Source: Carnobacterium sp. (GTDB lineage Bacteria > Bacillota > Bacilli > Lactobacillales > Carnobacteriaceae). Taken from it: a stretch of DNA of 42,515 nucleotides. Of this stretch, positions 9,370-17,410 are shown one piece after another. The translations under genes were made by a program, and so were the position numbers. Position 1 is the first letter of the stretch. The number at the start of each line of letters is the position of its first letter. The notes beneath the pieces were generated by a model. That model searched no databases. It was not told where the DNA came from and saw only the letters and a list, made by a program, of their open reading frames with translations. The DNA lies in contig JAGQHW010000007.1 in NCBI GenBank assembly GCA_020431645.1, forward strand, positions 1 to 42,515, read 5' to 3'.

Positions 9370-10038
9370 TCAAAGAATGTATAGGTGATTTTTTTTTTCA
9401 TTTCTATTAGAGAATACTGAATTGTTTTCATCTATATTTTCACTACATAGCGATTGTAACGTTTCGAAATTAATATCTTCTTCTATTAGAAATCCGTGAT
9501 TGGAACTTTGATCATTAAAAACAACACATGATGGGTTAGAGAGAACGTGCATCTCTCGGGCGACTTTCTGATCTGCCTCAAAAGCGGTTTTAGCAAATTC
9601 TGATTTTTTGTCTTCAGAAAACATTTCAATATCTAAATTAGACTGTTTAGCTATCTCTATAACTAATTTCTGTGAAAAAAGCTTTTCATCAATATTGATA
9701 GCTTGTTGTAGACCCATTAAAAACATGCGCCCCTTCTTCTTACCCTGCATTGAAGCAGCAGCATAAGCTAAACAAGCTTCATAGATTTGGAAGAAGTGTT
9801 TATTTCTTAAATCTAAATCATTTTTAGGTATTTTTTTTGCTTTCATATAATCAGAAAATGTCTTGAAATTATGGACAGGAATAAAGTGGAAATGAATTTT
9901 ATTTTCGCTTGAATCAATAAAGTCCAACAATCCTTTTTCCGCTTGATAACATGCAGAACCAATTGGGTTGATAAATAGATAAATTTCAGTGACTTGTTTG
10001 TATTGATTCCCTTTACTGGAATGCGTACTTGTTATCAT
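9370..10038 (-). CDS. spxH: ClpXP adaptor protein SpxH (YjbH family)
   Basis: SpxH (YjbH) has a DsbA-like thioredoxin fold and promotes degradation of Spx by ClpXP. The 222-residue protein has the strand-turn segment EIYLFINPIGSACYQAEKG at about residues 18-36, where the CxxC site of other family members would lie. Only one cysteine (Cys30) remains there, so thiol oxidoreductase activity is unlikely while the adaptor role can stand. The start codon at 10036-10038 follows AAAGGTG on the minus strand. It faces pepF and stands 4.2 kb from spx. The family call rests on fold-level similarity and strict synteny with yjbG-yjbH. Confidence 0.82.
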   Translation of the reverse strand: MITSTHSSKGNQYKQVTEIYLFINPIGSACYQAEKGLLDFIDSSENKIHFHFIPVHNFKTFSDYMKAKKIPKNDLDLRNKHFFQIYEACLAYAAASMQGKKKGRMFLMGLQQAINIDEKLFSQKLVIEIAKQSNLDIEMFSEDKKSEFAKTAFEADQKVAREMHVLSNPSCVVFNDQSSNHGFLIEEDINFETLQSLCSENIDENNSVFSNRNEKKNHLYIL

Positions 10039-10157
10039 TTTATTTCACCTTTACTTTTTATAATATTTTAAAACCATTACTATAGTATTTTTGTAATATC
10101 TTTACTCTATCAAAAAAAAATAGAAAATAGTACCAAAAAGACTTATGTCAATTTTTA

Positions 10158-10182
10158 AAAACTGACTAGTGGTCACAGTTTT
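10158..10182 (-). terminator. Possible terminator of the CYTH-domain gene
   Basis: On the minus strand AAAACTG pairs with CAGTTTT across an 11-base loop, and the stem runs into TTTTTAAAA, about 13 bases after the stop codon of the CYTH gene. The stem is short, so this is a moderate call. Confidence 0.45.
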
Positions 10183-10194
10183 GCCATAATCCAA

Positions 10195-10788
10195 TCAATT
10201 TAGACTACTAATTCTTTGTAATTCCTTAATCATTCTGGCAATTTTATTTTCCGAAGGTATTCTTTTCAGGTTATGTTTTTTTAAAAAGCTATCAAAATTA
10301 ATTTCTCCAGTTTTAGCTTCTTGGACTTCAAATTCTACTTCAAAGTCTACTTTTTCTCCATAAAAACTTTGATCTAAAACGATTAAACCTGTTGGAATTT
10401 TAACTTCAAATCGTTTAGTAATTAGCGATCCAATCAAATGGACGTTCATTGGTTCGATAGCTAATTCTCTAAGTTTTTTAGCTACTTGACCAGTAAAATT
10501 AATTTTATTTTCTACTAGTAATTGTTTGGATTCAGTTAGTGATAAATAATCGGTTGTTTCTAATAAATGATGATTAAACGGTGTTTTAAGTGTCAATTCA
10601 GCCGAATCTTTAAGAACTCTAATTCTTAAACCAGCTTGAATAGTTTTTAATTCCCATAAATCAGAATCAAAGTAATGGTTTTCTTGTGTGAAAAAATCGT
10701 TTTCTTGAGCGTTAAAATACTCCAGTAGTTGATGGTACTCTTTAGCCGATAATGTATTCTTAAACTCTATTTCCAGTTCTTCACTCAT
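10195..10788 (-). CDS. yjbK: CYTH domain protein (triphosphate tunnel metalloenzyme, YjbK-like)
   Basis: The 197-residue protein begins with the hallmark ExExK signature, here ELEIEFK (residues 4-10), of the CYTH/TTM superfamily. Other tunnel residues are visible: GLRIRVL, ELTLK, KRFEVKIP, LDQSFY, and EVEFEV near the end. Family members act on triphosphate-containing substrates such as tripolyphosphate or ThTP; the substrate of this branch is not known. The start uses AGGAGTG on the minus strand. It is divergent from relQ, as yjbK/yjbM are close neighbours in B. subtilis, but the globin gene yjbI and yjbL of that locus are absent here. Confidence 0.85.
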   Translation of the reverse strand: MSEELEIEFKNTLSAKEYHQLLEYFNAQENDFFTQENHYFDSDLWELKTIQAGLRIRVLKDSAELTLKTPFNHHLLETTDYLSLTESKQLLVENKINFTGQVAKKLRELAIEPMNVHLIGSLITKRFEVKIPTGLIVLDQSFYGEKVDFEVEFEVQEAKTGEINFDSFLKKHNLKRIPSENKIARMIKELQRISSLN

Positions 10789-10818
10789 ATTTCTTCACTC
10801 CTTTAGTAAATTAGATTA

Positions 10819-10847
10819 GTATAATTTATTTAATGCTCATACTTAAA
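10819..10847 (-). promoter_or_regulatory. Candidate promoter of the CYTH-domain gene
   Basis: The minus strand carries TATACT (10819-10824) with a weak -35 TTTAAG (10842-10847) 17 bases upstream, 30 bases before the start codon. Confidence 0.5.
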
Positions 10848-10905
10848 CATTCAAGTTATCATTAGAATAGCACATATTTGATTTTTTTATATAAACTTCG
10901 AATAG

Positions 10906-10934
10906 TTCTTATTTTAACCGGTATATGTTAAAAT
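10906..10934 (+). promoter_or_regulatory. Candidate extended -10 promoter of relQ
   Basis: TGtTAAAAT (10926-10934) is an extended -10 element. The -35 position reads TTCTTA (10906-10911), a weak match at 17 bases. It lies about 60 bases before the relQ start codon. Confidence 0.5.
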
Positions 10935-10937
10935 AAG
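10908..10937. repeat. 11-base inverted repeat over the relQ -10 box
   Basis: CTTATTTTAAC (10908-10918) and GTTAAAATAAG (10927-10937) are perfect inverted copies with an 8-base centre. The right arm contains the extended -10 of the relQ promoter, and the left arm contains a mirror-image TAAAAT on the other strand. This is the geometry of an operator or a hairpin; it has no U-tract, so a terminator is unlikely. Confidence 0.65.
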
Positions 10938-10995
10938 TAAATATGCAATCTTTAAGTAAGAAACTTTAAAATGATTGATAAAGAAGGTTGAAATT

Positions 10996-11658
10996 ATGGA
11001 TGAAGAGATAAATTGGAAAGAATTTTTAATTCCTTACGAACAAGCAGTGGAAGAATTAAAAATTAAATTAAAAGGGATACGAAAACAATTCGGAAAAGAA
11101 AATTTACACACGCCAATTGAATTTGTTACTGGACGAGTAAAGCCCGTAGAGAGTATCTTAGCTAAAGCAACACTGCGTAATGTACCATTAAAACATTTAG
11201 AGACAGATATGCAAGATATAGCTGGCTTAAGAATTATGTGTCAATTTGTGGAAGATATTCATGAAGTTGTTCGATTATTGAGAAATCGAAATGATATTAA
11301 AATTATAGAAGAACGAGATTATATCACAAATAAGAAAGAGAGTGGTTATCGCTCTTATCATATTGTATTTGAATACCCTGTCCAAGTTATTGAAGGCGAA
11401 AAAATTATTTTAGCAGAGGTTCAGATAAGAACTCTTTCTATGAATTTTTGGGCAACGATTGAGCATTCATTGAACTATAAGTACCAAGGAGAATTTCCAG
11501 AAGATATTAAGATTCGCTTAAAAAGAGCGGCAGAAGCTGTTTTTCAATTGGATGAAGAAATGTCTCAAATCAGAGAAGAAATCCAAGAAGCTCAACAGAT
11601 GTTTTCTTATAATCAACGAGATAAATCTAGAAAAAATGATCATGGAAATTTAAAATAA
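10996..11658 (+). CDS. relQ: Small alarmone synthetase RelQ (GTP pyrophosphokinase)
   Basis: RelQ makes (p)ppGpp by moving pyrophosphate from ATP to GTP or GDP. This 220-residue protein has only a synthetase domain and lacks the hydrolase and regulatory domains of Rel. Synthetase motifs are DIAGLRIMC, SGYRSYH and EVQIRT, followed by the EHSLNYKY segment and a helical C-terminus rich in Glu and Gln that mediates tetramer formation in homologues. The ATG at 10996 has AGAAGG upstream; the TTG at 10975 is less likely. It opens relQ-nadK-rluD-type-mgtE, the same order as B. subtilis yjbM-nadF-yjbO. Confidence 0.92.
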   Translation: MDEEINWKEFLIPYEQAVEELKIKLKGIRKQFGKENLHTPIEFVTGRVKPVESILAKATLRNVPLKHLETDMQDIAGLRIMCQFVEDIHEVVRLLRNRNDIKIIEERDYITNKKESGYRSYHIVFEYPVQVIEGEKIILAEVQIRTLSMNFWATIEHSLNYKYQGEFPEDIKIRLKRAAEAVFQLDEEMSQIREEIQEAQQMFSYNQRDKSRKNDHGNLK

Positions 11659-11696
11659 AAATCATCTTGATTGTTTTAAGATAGGAGGAAAGGGCT

Positions 11697-12509
11697 GTGA
11701 GAATAGCTATTGTTCATAATAATAATGAAAGATCTCTAATACTAGTAGGAGAGTTGAAGGCAATGTTAGAAGAAAAGGCTATCCAGCTCGATAATGAAAA
11801 TCCTAATCTAGTTATCACAATAGGTGGTGATGGAACATTACTATCTGCTTTTCACCGTTATGCACATCTGTTAAACCAAATACGCTTTGTTGGAGTACAT
11901 ACGGGACATCTTGGTTTTTATACAGACTGGCGTGATTATGAACTTTCAGATTTAGTAGCAAGTTTGATGGAAGATAAAGGTGAAAGTATTAGTTATCCTT
12001 TATTAGATATAAAAGTGATGTATCAAGGAAATAAAGAGTCCGCGCATTTTTTAGCTTTGAATGAATCAACTATGAAAAGAGTGGATGGAACAATGGTTTG
12101 TGATGTGTTCGTCAAAGATGAGCTCTTTGAAAGGTTTAGAGGTGATGGTCTTTGTATATCCACTCCTACTGGGTCAACAGGATACAATAAATCAGCTGGT
12201 GGGGCTGTTATTCATCCTAGACTTGAAGCTATTCAGTTAGCAGAGATAGCATCTATTAATAATCGCGTTTTTAGGACATTAAGTTCGCCAATGATTGTAG
12301 CACCAGATGAATGGATTAGAATAAAACCAATTACAGCAGAAGGGTTAGTTTTGACTATTGATCAACTGTCCTCATCGGAAAAAAATATCGTCGAATTACA
12401 CTACTGTATAGCAAAAGAGCGAATTCATTTTGCTCGATATAGGCATACCCATTTTTGGAGTAGAGTAGAAGACGCATTTATTGGAGCAAAAAATAAATAT
12501 GAAATTTAA
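11697..12509 (+). CDS. nadK: NAD kinase
   Basis: The enzyme phosphorylates NAD to NADP, supplying reducing power to biosynthesis and thiol defence. The 270-residue protein has the diagnostic GGDGT motif at 43-47 with the catalytic Asp45, and the NAD-binding STPTGSTGYNKS further on. The start is a GTG with AGGAGGAAAGGG upstream. It overlaps the following pseudouridine synthase by 11 bases, so the two are translationally coupled. Pairing with relQ is conserved across Firmicutes. Confidence 0.95.
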   Translation: MRIAIVHNNNERSLILVGELKAMLEEKAIQLDNENPNLVITIGGDGTLLSAFHRYAHLLNQIRFVGVHTGHLGFYTDWRDYELSDLVASLMEDKGESISYPLLDIKVMYQGNKESAHFLALNESTMKRVDGTMVCDVFVKDELFERFRGDGLCISTPTGSTGYNKSAGGAVIHPRLEAIQLAEIASINNRVFRTLSSPMIVAPDEWIRIKPITAEGLVLTIDQLSSSEKNIVELHYCIAKERIHFARYRHTHFWSRVEDAFIGAKNKYEI

Positions 12510-13395
12510 TTGGATATATGAATCATCAGAAAAACAGCAAGTAAAAACTTTTTTAAGAAGTAAAGGAATTTCGAGAGGGCTATTAGCAAAGATAAAGTTT
12601 CAAGGTGGAAAAATAGAAGTGAATCAGCGTGAAGAAAATGCGGTCTATTATCTTAAAGATATGGACAGGGTAGAAATAACTATACCAGATGAAAAAGGAT
12701 ACGAGACAACAGTTCCGATAGATATTCCAATCGAAATTATTTATGAAGATGCTCATTATCTAGTTGTTAATAAGCCTTACGGAGTAGCCTCGATTCCTTC
12801 AAAAATCCATCCTAAAAATACCATGGCCAACCGTGTAAAAGGTTACTATGTACGTGAAAATTATATTGATCAAGTCATCCATATCGTGACTCGTTTAGAT
12901 CGTGATACAACTGGATTAATGCTTTTCGCAAAACATGGTTATGCTCATGCTATGTTGGATAAGGCATTAAAATTAAAGCAGTTACACAAAAAATACATTG
13001 CTTTAGTGACAGGAGACTTAGATAATAACTTACACGGGATGATAGACGCACCCATTGGAATGCCGCAAGATTCTATTGTTAGAAGGATTGTTGATCCAAA
13101 AGGTAAGTCAGCCCTAACAGAGTATTGGGTAAGAGAAAGATTCGCTAATACAACGTTAGTATCTATTCAGTTACACACAGGTAGAACGCATCAAATACGC
13201 GTGCATTTTTCTCATATTGGCTACCCGCTAATGGGAGATGATCTTTATGGTGGAGAAAAAAATGAATGGATCAAAAGACAAGCATTACATTGTTGCGAAT
13301 TAGATTTCATTCATCCTTTCACACAAGAAAAAATTATCTTAAAATCAAACTACCCTGAAGATATTTCTGAATGGCTTAAATACAATATTAAATAA
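12499..13395 (+). CDS. RluA/RluD-family rRNA pseudouridine synthase
   Basis: The protein isomerises uridine to pseudouridine in structured RNA, most likely 23S rRNA. It has 298 residues: an N-terminal S4-like region (about 15-75) and the catalytic domain, with RLDRDTTG containing the catalytic Asp134. LHTGRTHQIRVH near residues 230-241 is also typical. The ATG at 12499 lies inside the end of nadK, and its N-terminus MKFNWIYE resembles family members. The exact target uridine cannot be read from the sequence, so I give no symbol; it is the YjbO-type paralogue by position. Confidence 0.9.
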   Translation: MKFNWIYESSEKQQVKTFLRSKGISRGLLAKIKFQGGKIEVNQREENAVYYLKDMDRVEITIPDEKGYETTVPIDIPIEIIYEDAHYLVVNKPYGVASIPSKIHPKNTMANRVKGYYVRENYIDQVIHIVTRLDRDTTGLMLFAKHGYAHAMLDKALKLKQLHKKYIALVTGDLDNNLHGMIDAPIGMPQDSIVRRIVDPKGKSALTEYWVRERFANTTLVSIQLHTGRTHQIRVHFSHIGYPLMGDDLYGGEKNEWIKRQALHCCELDFIHPFTQEKIILKSNYPEDISEWLKYNIK

Positions 13396-13423
13396 TATAC
13401 TCTTTTAGAAAGGAGCGCTATTC

Positions 13424-14788
13424 TTGAATGAAGCACAATTGGAAATGGAAGAAAAATTAGCTTTATTAAAGCTCTATTTAGAAGAAGAAAAAATAGAAAA
13501 TTTCCGTTTAGAATTCTTATCTTTACACGTTTACGAGCAAAGTCAATATTATTTGTCCTTAACACAAGAGGAAAGACAGCAAATATATTTTTATCTCTCA
13601 CCAAGAGAAATGGCGGATATGTTTGAAATTCTTGAAGAAGATGAAGAATCTGTTGAAATTTACTTAAAAGAAATGGATCCACAATATGCTGCTGATATGT
13701 TGAGTGAGATGTACACAGATAATGCGGTAGATATTTTAAATCAACTAGATAAAACTGATTTACGTAAGTATCTGAATATGATGACTGTTGATAATGCAGA
13801 TGAAATAAAAGAGTTGCTTCACTATGAAGATGAAACGGCTGGCTCAATTATGACGACCGAGTATGTTTCAGTAGCTGCGACACAAACTATTTCAGAGGCT
13901 ATGCATATTTTAAAGAGTAAGGCATTAGATGCAGAAACGATTTATTATGTTTATGTCATCGATATAGATGGAAAACTTGTAGGTGTTATTTCTCTAAGAG
14001 ATTTAATTACCCGCGGTGATGATGAATTAGTTTCTGATGTAATGGGTGACCGTCCAATCTCAGTAAATGTAGCAGATGATCAAAATGATGTCGCTAAAAC
14101 TATTCGAGATTATAACTTTTTGGCTGTTCCGGTAACAGACAAAGAAGAGCATCTTTTGGGAATTATCACAGTTGATGATATTATTGATGTCATCGATGAA
14201 GAAGCGGCTAGTGATTACTCTGGTTTGGCCGGGGTGGATGTCGGTGAACAATCCGAAAATCCTTTTGTAGCAGCTTCTAAGAGACTGCCTTGGTTAATTA
14301 CATTGTTATTTCTAGGGATGGGAACAGCTACATTGATTAGTCGATATGAAGTATTGGTCAGTGAGGCAAGTATTCTAGCGGTTTTTATATCTTTAATTAC
14401 TGGTACTGCCGGTAATGCAGGAACCCAATCTTTAGCGGTAGCGGTCAGAAAATTAGCAGATAACGATGATAAAAATAAAAACTTTACTCGTCTCGTTATT
14501 AGCGAGGTCTTAACGGGCGTGATCACAGGATTAACAACAGGAATTACTATCTTCTTAGTAATTGGGATATGGAAGCATAATTTTATTTTAGGTTTTGTTA
14601 TTGGAACAGCTATGCTTTTTGCGATTATTGTTGCTAATTTGGCAGGAAGTTTGATTCCCATTTTAATGGATCGTATAGGTTTTGATCCTGCTGTTGCAAG
14701 CGGACCGTTTATATCAACACTAAGTGATTTAACAAGTGTGTTAATTTATTTTAATATTGCAGCTTATTTTATGAATTTTTTTATTTGA
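13424..14788 (+). CDS. mgtE: Magnesium transporter MgtE
   Basis: MgtE is a gated magnesium channel in the cytoplasmic membrane. The 454 residues show an acidic helical N-domain (about 20-130), two CBS domains (about 135-255), the connecting plug helix, and five membrane helices from about residue 285. The pore signature TGTAGNAGTQS is present. The start is a TTG with AAAGGAG 8 bases upstream; the nearby ATG at 13428 is out of frame. The acidic N and CBS domains sense intracellular magnesium, so gating control is likely in the protein itself. It ends the relQ operon. Confidence 0.93.
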   Translation: MNEAQLEMEEKLALLKLYLEEEKIENFRLEFLSLHVYEQSQYYLSLTQEERQQIYFYLSPREMADMFEILEEDEESVEIYLKEMDPQYAADMLSEMYTDNAVDILNQLDKTDLRKYLNMMTVDNADEIKELLHYEDETAGSIMTTEYVSVAATQTISEAMHILKSKALDAETIYYVYVIDIDGKLVGVISLRDLITRGDDELVSDVMGDRPISVNVADDQNDVAKTIRDYNFLAVPVTDKEEHLLGIITVDDIIDVIDEEAASDYSGLAGVDVGEQSENPFVAASKRLPWLITLLFLGMGTATLISRYEVLVSEASILAVFISLITGTAGNAGTQSLAVAVRKLADNDDKNKNFTRLVISEVLTGVITGLTTGITIFLVIGIWKHNFILGFVIGTAMLFAIIVANLAGSLIPILMDRIGFDPAVASGPFISTLSDLTSVLIYFNIAAYFMNFFI

Positions 14789-14825
14789 GTCATTCATTAT
14801 AAAATAGAGAAGTTGAAATAAATTA

Positions 14826-14863
14826 CAAAAGACAACTTTCTTTTTTAAGAAAGTTGTCTTTTG
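14826..14863. terminator. Hairpin between mgtE and the metallo-hydrolase
   Basis: This is a 17-base perfect stem with a 4-base loop (CAAAAGACAACTTTCTT and its complement). The A- and T-tracts are inside the stem, as in many bidirectional terminators. It ends only 21 bases before the next start codon, so no promoter fits between them; the next gene depends on read-through or on a promoter before the hairpin. Confidence 0.75.
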
Positions 14864-14884
14864 ATAAGAAAGGACTGAAATAGA

Positions 14885-15898
14885 GTGGCCTATCGAAAAA
14901 AAAAGAAAAAGCTGACAAAAAAACAAAAAAAACAACAAACTAGATTAACTTTATTCGTTGCAATTATTCTTTTGTCTTTCTCAATGGGCTTATTTTTAGG
15001 TGGAAATAATCAGTCAAGAATTAATCTTAGGGATAAGATTAATCACATTAAAGAAGAATGGACAGCAATATTTAAAGATTTTTCATCAAAAAAAAATGAT
15101 GAAAATCTAGTTGGTTCGAAAAGTGCATACTTTCGTATATTAGATGTAGGGCAAGGTTCTTCAACTTTGCTTCAGTCAGAAGATGGAACAACTATCTTAA
15201 TCGATTCAGGTAGATATGAAGATAAAAATAAAAAAATATTAACTTATTTAGATCATTATGTTGGAATAGGCGGAAAAATTGATTTATTAATTTTTACTCA
15301 TAATGATTCTGATCATATTGGGTATGGTGATTTAATTTTACAATATTATGACGTTCAAGAAATTTGGATGAATGGTTACGATTCGACCAGTAAAGTGTAT
15401 GAACGCGTTTTGGATGCTATTGAAAATAGTCAAGCACGCTATGTTGAACCTAAAAGTGGGGAATCCTATCAAGTTGGTCCTTTTGAACTAGAAGTTCTCA
15501 ATCCTACAGTAGAATCAAGAAATAATCCAAATGATGATTCTATAGTAACAAAAATTTCTTTCGCTGATTTTAGTGGATTGTTTAGTGGAGATGCTTCTAC
15601 ACGTGTTGAAAAAGATATCATTGAAGAAAAGAATAGCGATTTAACTGCTGATTTACTCTTGATGGGGCACCATGGTTCAGAAACAAGTACAAGTGAAGAA
15701 TGGATAAAAGCTGTACAACCAAAAATTAGTGTTTATTCAACAGGAAAAAATAATGGATACGACCATCCTGGAAAAGAAGCTATTGATCGATTAAAAAAAA
15801 GTTCTATTCCTATTTACGGGACAAGTAAAAATGGTACAGTTACAGTCAAGGCTAATAATGATGGAACCTTTATTATTGAAACGGAAAAGGAGGAATAA
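14885..15898 (+). CDS. Membrane-anchored ComEC-like MBL-fold hydrolase
   Basis: This 337-residue protein starts with a strongly basic cytoplasmic tail (residues 2-20), then one membrane helix (about 22-40), which should place the rest outside the cell. The C-terminal part is a metallo-beta-lactamase fold of the type found at the C-terminus of ComEC: ILDVGQGSS, the metal motif H139-N-D141-S-D143-H144, GDAS and GHHGS (H262-H263). Homologous domains hydrolyse nucleic acid or phosphoesters; the substrate of the stand-alone form is not established. The GTG start has AAAGGA upstream. It is followed by a DUF3006 gene, a common pairing. Confidence 0.85.
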   Translation: MAYRKKKKKLTKKQKKQQTRLTLFVAIILLSFSMGLFLGGNNQSRINLRDKINHIKEEWTAIFKDFSSKKNDENLVGSKSAYFRILDVGQGSSTLLQSEDGTTILIDSGRYEDKNKKILTYLDHYVGIGGKIDLLIFTHNDSDHIGYGDLILQYYDVQEIWMNGYDSTSKVYERVLDAIENSQARYVEPKSGESYQVGPFELEVLNPTVESRNNPNDDSIVTKISFADFSGLFSGDASTRVEKDIIEEKNSDLTADLLLMGHHGSETSTSEEWIKAVQPKISVYSTGKNNGYDHPGKEAIDRLKKSSIPIYGTSKNGTVTVKANNDGTFIIETEKEE

Positions 15899-15901
15899 GA
15901 T

Positions 15902-16156
15902 ATGCGAGCAATTTTTGAAGAATTAGAAAATGATATTGCTCGATTAATTCCTGATGATGGCGGTAATCCGATTGAAATTAAAAGGTGCGAATTACCTGAT
16001 GAAGCAATATTAGGTGATGTTTTTGAAATTTATTATAAATGTGATCGACAAATCATCGAAAAAATTTATTTGGTTCCAAATGAAAGAATAAGACGTTTAG
16101 AGAAAGTGAAATTAAAACGTGAATCTCTACTTAGAAGAACAAAAGATAATAAGTAA
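15902..16156 (+). CDS. DUF3006 family small protein
   Basis: The protein has 84 residues and no membrane segment or signal. It matches DUF3006 proteins in pattern: an N-terminal strand RAIFEELENDIARLIPDDG, then a LPDEAILGDVFEI turn and strand, then a basic C-terminus. These small barrel-like proteins often follow an MBL-fold hydrolase gene, as here, 3 bases downstream with AAGGAGG inside the end of that gene. The function is unknown; the pairing suggests that the two act together, although this one appears cytoplasmic while its partner appears anchored outside. Confidence 0.8.
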   Translation: MRAIFEELENDIARLIPDDGGNPIEIKRCELPDEAILGDVFEIYYKCDRQIIEKIYLVPNERIRRLEKVKLKRESLLRRTKDNK

Positions 16157-16199
16157 ACTTACAAATTGCTTATGTAAAATAAAAAGGAGAGACAAAAAA

Positions 16200-16910
16200 A
16201 TGAGAGTTGCAATAGTAGCTGCAATGGCTGAAGAAGTTAGACCGTTTAGAGAAAAGTTAAAAAACAAAACAACAACAACAGTTGCCAATGCAGTATTTGA
16301 ACAAGGTTTATTGAATGGACATGATGTTGTGTTAGTTCAGTCTAGAATTGGTAAGGCCAATGCTGCAATGTCTACTGCTATTTTAGTCGAACGTTTTGCT
16401 CCTGATTTCATTTTGAATACGGGTTCAGCAGGAGGAATGGATCGCTCTCTATCAATTGGGGATATTATTATCTCAACGGAATCTATTTTTAGTGATGTTG
16501 ATGCAACGATATTTGATTATGCCTTAGGGCAAGTTCCAGAAATGCCAGCTAGCTATCATGTAGAGAGAAAATATAATAACCTTGCGCTCAATGTCTTCAC
16601 TGAGATAGATACAAATTCAAATATAGTAGAGGGTTTAATTCTTACAGCAGATTCTTTTATGAACGATAAAGAAAGAGTAGAAAAAATCAAAAAGCAATTC
16701 CCTAAAGCTAAAGCTGCAGAAATGGAAGGGGCCGCTATCCATCAAACTGCTTACCATTATGGTATTCCATTTATTAATATCAGGATTTTATCTGATATAG
16801 CTGGTGAAAATGCTGGTGAGAATTTCGAGAAAAATATAGACTTTGTACCAGAATTAGTGATGCTTTTTGTTGAAAAATTTATTGATCAATTAGTTGAATT
16901 AAAGAAATAA
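16200..16910 (+). CDS. mtnN: 5'-methylthioadenosine/S-adenosylhomocysteine nucleosidase
   Basis: The enzyme removes adenine from methylthioadenosine and S-adenosylhomocysteine, feeding methionine salvage and the LuxS route that yields AI-2. It has 236 residues. The start region VAIVAAMAEEVRPF contains a catalytic Glu, followed by TGSAGG, AEMEGAA with the substrate-binding Glu, and ILSDIAG with the catalytic Asp. AAAAAGGAGAG precedes the ATG at 16200. It follows the DUF3006 gene by 43 bases and ends at a hairpin shared with the converging acetyltransferase. No luxS is seen nearby. Confidence 0.94.
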   Translation: MRVAIVAAMAEEVRPFREKLKNKTTTTVANAVFEQGLLNGHDVVLVQSRIGKANAAMSTAILVERFAPDFILNTGSAGGMDRSLSIGDIIISTESIFSDVDATIFDYALGQVPEMPASYHVERKYNNLALNVFTEIDTNSNIVEGLILTADSFMNDKERVEKIKKQFPKAKAAEMEGAAIHQTAYHYGIPFINIRILSDIAGENAGENFEKNIDFVPELVMLFVEKFIDQLVELKK

Positions 16911-16915
16911 AAAAA

Positions 16916-16957
16916 TAACGTAGAGCACTTTTTTTAACGTGAAAGCGGCTCTCGTTA
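16916..16957. terminator. Bidirectional terminator between mtnN and the acetyltransferase
   Basis: TAACG-T-AGAGC pairs with GCTCTCGTTA with one bulged base. On the minus strand the stem is followed by a seven-T run, an excellent exit signal for the acetyltransferase gene; on the plus strand the U-tract is weaker. Confidence 0.7.
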
Positions 16958-16975
16958 GTTCTTTATTAGTAACAG

Positions 16976-17410
16976 TTAAACCAAGTGTTTAATCATATTA
17001 TGGTGAGGCATGCCAGCATCAAGATACCCTTCACTATCAATCAAATAACCTAAAGAAGAATAAAATCCAATAGCTTGGTCTTGAGCGCCTAAAACTAAAG
17101 AATTTCGATTGTGCTCAATTGCAAATCGTTCTATCTCAAGCATGATTTTTTTCCCAATTTGTCTATCACGATACTCCTTTAAAACGGCAACACGTTGTAC
17201 CTTATAGGTGTGTTGGTTTGTTGGTAAAAGTCTGGCTGTAACAACAGGAATAGCGTCTAAGTATCCAACTACGTAAGTGGTTAAATCTTCAAATTCGTCT
17301 ACTTCCATTTCCTTAGGGACTTGTTGTTCCTCTACAAAAACTTTGTTTCGAATAGATAATGAGTCTTTATAGATAGAAGAATCTAGATTAGTTGACCAAG
17401 AATAATTCAT
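16976..17410 (-). CDS. GNAT family N-acetyltransferase
   Basis: This 144-residue protein has the GNAT core. The acetyl-CoA loop with the R/Q-x-x-G-x-G/A pattern is RDRQIGKKIM, preceded by the strand VQRVAVLKEY and followed by GAQDQAIGFYSSLGY. The N-terminal segment IRNKVFVEEQQVP is characteristic of the ElaA/YjcF-like branch, whose substrates are unknown. It starts at an ATG with GAGGG upstream on the minus strand and is transcribed alone toward mtnN. Confidence 0.88.
   Translation of the reverse strand: MNYSWSTNLDSSIYKDSLSIRNKVFVEEQQVPKEMEVDEFEDLTTYVVGYLDAIPVVTARLLPTNQHTYKVQRVAVLKEYRDRQIGKKIMLEIERFAIEHNRNSLVLGAQDQAIGFYSSLGYLIDSEGYLDAGMPHHNMIKHLV

Noticed and set aside
13350-13847. 165-codon minus-strand frame over mgtE
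   Set aside because: It is antisense to the acidic N-domain of mgtE, with His/Leu/Phe-rich composition typical of a shadow frame and no ribosome site.
14215-14661. 148-codon minus-strand frame over mgtE
   Set aside because: It is antisense to the membrane part of mgtE; the hydrophobic composition follows from the sense gene.
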